This document shows, in pieces, positions 60,723 to 64,000 of a stretch of 64,000 bases of DNA. Within the stretch, counting starts at the first letter, position 1; every line of letters begins with the position of its first letter. The notes beneath the pieces were generated by a model. The model searched no databases, was not told the origin of the DNA, and worked only from the letters and a program-made list of their open reading frames with translations. Where the stretch lies: the NCBI RefSeq assembly GCF_000819445.1, contig NZ_CP005286.1, positions 62,001 through 126,000 on the forward strand, given 5' to 3'. Origin of the DNA: Corynebacterium humireducens NBRC 106098 = DSM 45392 (lineage in GTDB: Bacteria; Actinomycetota; Actinomycetes; Mycobacteriales; Mycobacteriaceae). The position numbers and the translations under genes are program-made.

Positions 60723-61684
60723 GCGACCGCATCGCTACCAGGGTCGCGGCCAGCCTCGCGGTCCTCAACGACTACCTGACCTCCCTGCGCGGAGCCGCTC
60801 CCGCATCTTCTGACCTCCTGGAACACGCCTACCAGGGCCTTTCCACCTTCTCCCTGGGCGGCAAACACCTGCGCGCACGCCTCGTTCACATCAGCGCCGG
60901 CGACGTGCAGGGAGACCAGCTTCAGGCGGCCACTGTGTTCGGGGCCTGCGTCGACATGATGCACGGAGCTTTTCTCATCCACGACGACATCATCGACCGA
61001 GACGACACCCGCCGAGGCGCTCCCACCGTTCACGCTGCCGTCCGCGACGAGTTCGGCAATGAACACCTGGGGACATCCATCGCCATTACTACCGGTGACC
61101 TGGGACTCAACACCGCCATCGGCGTTCTCCTCGACTCCCCAGTCGATGACACCCTGGTGCGCCAGGCCATGAAGATCCTCAACGCCGCGGCAGGACAGAC
61201 CATCATCGGAGAGATCCTCGACATCGCCCATTCTGTCGCCGATCAGCCGGATCCCGACCTTGTCCGCCTGAGCAATCACCTCAAGACCTCCGACTACAGC
61301 TTCAGCGCCCCACTCAAACTCGGAGCCTTGGCGGCCGGTCGTGACCCAGCCCCCATGGGTCCCATCGGCCGGGAGCTCGGCCGGGCGTATCAGGCCGCCG
61401 ACGACATAGCCGGCACTGTCGGGCAGTCAGCCGACACCGGCAAGCTCGCTGGAGGAGACGTCCTCCACGGTCGGGCCACCCTGATGACCATGCGTATGGA
61501 CAACGGGGCCGAGGAAGACCCCATGCGACTCGCTGAGATCACTGCCGACGTGGTGAACGAGGGGCAGGCTCACCTCGAGGTGGCGCGCGAGCTCATCGAC
61601 AAAGCACTCCTGGAACCCGGCATCCGCGACGACCTGCTGACGGTCACCTCCACAATCGAGGGGATGCTGCGCACCTATGCCTGA
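60719..61684 (+). CDS. crtE: Geranylgeranyl diphosphate synthase
   Basis: A 321-residue trans-prenyltransferase. The first aspartate-rich motif is FLIHDDIIDRDDTRRG; the second is shortened to AYQAADDIAGTVGQ, lacking the last Asp, as in other actinobacterial CrtE proteins. It condenses IPP and DMAPP-derived chains to GGPP for phytoene synthesis. ATG 60719 overlaps the glycosyltransferase stop; the crtB start lies within its last 8 nt. Confidence 0.92.
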   Translation: MSDRIATRVAASLAVLNDYLTSLRGAAPASSDLLEHAYQGLSTFSLGGKHLRARLVHISAGDVQGDQLQAATVFGACVDMMHGAFLIHDDIIDRDDTRRGAPTVHAAVRDEFGNEHLGTSIAITTGDLGLNTAIGVLLDSPVDDTLVRQAMKILNAAAGQTIIGEILDIAHSVADQPDPDLVRLSNHLKTSDYSFSAPLKLGALAAGRDPAPMGPIGRELGRAYQAADDIAGTVGQSADTGKLAGGDVLHGRATLMTMRMDNGAEEDPMRLAEITADVVNEGQAHLEVARELIDKALLEPGIRDDLLTVTSTIEGMLRTYA

Positions 61685-62588
61685 GAGCCCCGATCCGAAC
61701 GGATACCTCCGCCGCTTCGACGACATGTCAGTGACCGCCACCAACAAGGTCATCACCTCGTACTCCACCAGCTTCACACTGGCCACGAGGTTGCTCGCCT
61801 CGCGGGTGCGCACCGACATCCGCAATCTCTACGCCATGGTGCGCATCGCCGACGAGATCGTCGACGGCACCGCCGAGGCCGCCGGCCTGAGCCCGGACGA
61901 GTGCGGGGAGCTTCTCGACGCCTACGAGGCCGCCGTCCTCGCCGCCCCTGAGGTCCGCTTCCACGTCGATCCCGTCCTTCACGCCTACGCCACATCGGCC
62001 CGACGCTGCGGCTTCGACCCCGACCATGTCCGGGCATTTTTCACCTCCATGCGCCGCGATCTTGACCAGGCCACCCACGACCCAGGTTCCTTCAACACCT
62101 ACGTCTACGGCTCGGCCGAGGTCATCGGCCTGATGTGCCTGTCGGCCTTCCTCGTCGACCACCCGGTCACCGAGACCGAACGAGCCCGGCTGGACGGCGG
62201 TGCCCGGTCACTGGGCGCGGCATTCCAGAAGATCAACTTCCTCCGTGACCTGGCCGAAGACGCCGATGTCCTTGGCCGCAGCTACTTCCCCGGCGTGTCA
62301 CCGGCCGCCCTTTCGGAGGAGAAGAAGGCCCGCCTTATCGCCGACATTCGCGTCGACCTCGCCGACGCTGACTCTGTCATCGGCGCCCTGCCCCTGTCCG
62401 CCCGGGCCGGCGTCCTCGCCGCCTCCTACCTGTTCGCCGACCTCACCGATCGCCTGGAGGCCACGCCGGCCGCCGAGCTGAGTACCCGGCGGGTCAGTGT
62501 CCCACGGCGCACCAAGGCCGCCATCCTCGCCCGCGCCGTGGCCACCGCCCCGCGCAAGACCTCGCCCACGAAAGCTGGATCCGCATGA
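61677..62588 (+). CDS. crtB: Phytoene synthase
   Basis: A 303-residue squalene/phytoene synthase. Both Asp-rich sites are present: the first in VRIADEIVDG, the second in NFLRDLAEDADVLGRSYFPG. It joins two GGPP molecules head-to-head to form 15-cis-phytoene. The tight overlap with crtE and crtI shows one operon. Confidence 0.94.
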   Translation: MPESPDPNGYLRRFDDMSVTATNKVITSYSTSFTLATRLLASRVRTDIRNLYAMVRIADEIVDGTAEAAGLSPDECGELLDAYEAAVLAAPEVRFHVDPVLHAYATSARRCGFDPDHVRAFFTSMRRDLDQATHDPGSFNTYVYGSAEVIGLMCLSAFLVDHPVTETERARLDGGARSLGAAFQKINFLRDLAEDADVLGRSYFPGVSPAALSEEKKARLIADIRVDLADADSVIGALPLSARAGVLAASYLFADLTDRLEATPAAELSTRRVSVPRRTKAAILARAVATAPRKTSPTKAGSA

Positions 62589-64000
62589 GCCGCACCTCCG
62601 ACCCCCAGGACACTCCCCGGAAAGCCGTCGTCATCGGCGCCGGCGTCGCCGGCCTGGCCACCTCCGCGCTGCTGGCGAGGGAGGGGTACCGGGTGACGGT
62701 CGTCGAACGCATCGACACCGTCGGTGGCCGCGCCGGTGATCTCACCGTCGAGGATGCCCCCGGCTTCCGCTGGGACACCGGCCCCTCGTGGTACCTCATG
62801 CCCGAGGCCTTCGACCACTTCTTCCGCCTGCTGGGCACCTCCGCTGCGGAACAGCTCGACCTCGTCGACCTCACCCCGGCCTACCGGGTCTTCCCCGAAC
62901 AGCATGAGCCCGTCGACGTCCCCAGCGGCAGGGTGGAGGCCGTCGCCTTCTTCGAGTCGATCGAACCGGGCGCCGGCCGGGCACTCGAGGACTACCTCGA
63001 CAGCGCCGCCGACGCCTACGACATCGCCCTCGACCGCTTCCTCTACACCACCTTCTCGGATCTCAGGCCCCTGGTCCACCGCGACGTACGCACCCGCGCC
63101 CGCCGCCTGGCCGGCCTACTGACAGGGTCGCTGGAAGACTTCGTCAACAGCCGCTTCCGCGACACCCGCCTGCGCCAGATCCTCACCTACCCGGCCGTCT
63201 TCCTCTCCTCCCGCCCGGAATCCACCCCCGCGCTCTACCACCTCATGAGCCACACCGACCTGGTCCAGGGCGTGAAGTACCCGGTCGGCGGCTTCACCTC
63301 CGTCGTCCGGGCCTTCCACCGCCTGGCCCTCGAACAGGGGGTGGAGTTCCGACTGAACACCGAGGTCACCGCCATCACCACCGCCGGGGGCCGGGCCACC
63401 GGTGTCCGCGTGCGCACCCCGGACGGTCAGGTCGAAGACATCCCGGCCGACATCGTCGTCTCCGGCGCGGACCTCCACCACACCGAGAACCGCCTGCTGC
63501 CCGCCAGCATGCGGACCTACCCCGAGAAGTACTTCGCTGGCCGCGACCCCGGCATCGGCACCGTCCTGGTCATGCTCGGAGTCAGGGGAAGGCTCCCGCA
63601 GTTGGCCCACCACAACCTGCTGTTCAGCCAGGACTGGTCCACCGACTTCGCCGCCGTCTTCGACGGCCCGCACGAAGAGCGCCCGCTCGGCGCCTCCCGC
63701 TCCATCTACGTCTCCATGCCGTCGGCCACCGAGGACGGTGTCGCCCCGCCGGAGCACGAGAACCTCTTCGTCCTCGTTCCCGTCCCGGCGACCGAGTCTC
63801 TCGGCCACGGTTCCCTGTTCCGCGAGGAGGGTTCGGCCACCGTCGAGGCCATCGCCGACGCCGCCATCGACCAGATCACCGCCTGGGCCGACGTCCCGGA
63901 CCTGCGCGAACGCATCGTCGCGCGCCACACCGTCGGCCCGGCCGACTTCGCCGAGCGCTACCACGCCTGGCGCGGCGGCTCCATTGGCCCCGCCCACACC
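62585..64000 (+). CDS. crtI: Phytoene desaturase (3' partial)
   Basis: Open to the window edge for 472 codons of the usual 530-550. N-terminal FAD site KAVVIGAGVAGLATSALLAR, then VERIDTVGGRAGDL and TGPSWYLMPEAFDHFF, all typical of bacterial CrtI. It converts phytoene to lycopene. ATG 62585 overlaps the crtB stop (ATGA). The C-terminal bacterial phytoene dehydrogenase signature lies outside the window. Confidence 0.93.
   Translation, partial: MSRTSDPQDTPRKAVVIGAGVAGLATSALLAREGYRVTVVERIDTVGGRAGDLTVEDAPGFRWDTGPSWYLMPEAFDHFFRLLGTSAAEQLDLVDLTPAYRVFPEQHEPVDVPSGRVEAVAFFESIEPGAGRALEDYLDSAADAYDIALDRFLYTTFSDLRPLVHRDVRTRARRLAGLLTGSLEDFVNSRFRDTRLRQILTYPAVFLSSRPESTPALYHLMSHTDLVQGVKYPVGGFTSVVRAFHRLALEQGVEFRLNTEVTAITTAGGRATGVRVRTPDGQVEDIPADIVVSGADLHHTENRLLPASMRTYPEKYFAGRDPGIGTVLVMLGVRGRLPQLAHHNLLFSQDWSTDFAAVFDGPHEERPLGASRSIYVSMPSATEDGVAPPEHENLFVLVPVPATESLGHGSLFREEGSATVEAIADAAIDQITAWADVPDLRERIVARHTVGPADFAERYHAWRGGSIGPAHT

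Overview
The window is about 64 kb of high-GC actinobacterial DNA and reads as chromosome of a Corynebacterium species. The genus call rests on lactate-locus operators of the LldR type, two DtxR-like iron boxes, a corynebacterial mycothiol-type arsenate reductase, an MksFEBG/JetABCD condensin operon, a crtE-crtB-crtI carotenoid operon, and many genes with a TANNNT -10 element only 5-8 nt before the start codon (leaderless transcription). No rRNA, tRNA or CRISPR array was recognised.

Layout. 1-5 kb: end of a sirtuin gene, a lipase, ferritin, an iron-box promoter with a strong hairpin, AMP nucleosidase and an RNase H-like protein. 5-13 kb: lactate utilisation (FAD/Fe-S 2-hydroxyacid dehydrogenase, LldR, lactate permease, LutABC), with LldR operators in the divergent promoter region. 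13.3-22 kb: a defence segment with a decayed helicase-like remnant, a complete type I Wadjet/Mks plasmid-defence operon, and a Fic gene bracketed by two copies of one promoter/operator sequence. 22-28.5 kb: housekeeping and hypothetical genes including a second Fic protein, a 3-methyladenine glycosylase and a gamma-carbonic anhydrase. 28.5-32.8 kb: an arsenic island (Trx-like protein, ArsP-like permease, ArsC, Acr3, ArsR, ArsO-like monooxygenase) with three related operator palindromes. 32.7-36 kb: panC-panB, then a nuclease-like gene between two copies of a dispersed ~85-bp palindromic element that also occurs near position 950.

36-50.6 kb: ROK regulator, MFS exporter, an iron-box-controlled Fbp-type Fe(III) ABC transporter, a second sirtuin, a GNAT-LOG fusion, a DUF885 protein, a second nuclease-like gene, pirin, a tandem pair of AbrB-family membrane proteins and a lipoprotein. 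50.9-56.9 kb is an insertion-sequence cluster: two nearly identical ISL3-family copies in inverted orientation, both carrying the same transposase frameshift, with an intact IS3-family element joined to one of them. A small ORF and a DNA photolyase lie between the copies. The right-hand ISL3 copy cuts off the 5' part of an isopentenyl-diphosphate isomerase gene.

57-64 kb continues with a secreted lipocalin, an SDR-DUF2867 protein, and a translationally coupled glycosyltransferase-crtE-crtB-crtI operon that runs off the end. Photolyase, lipocalin, SDR-DUF2867, idi and crt genes together look like a photoprotection (light-response) cluster that insertion sequences have remodelled. The best candidates for closer study are this cluster, the repeat-flanked nuclease gene, the iron-controlled hairpin between ftn and amn, and the Fic gene with its duplicated operator.
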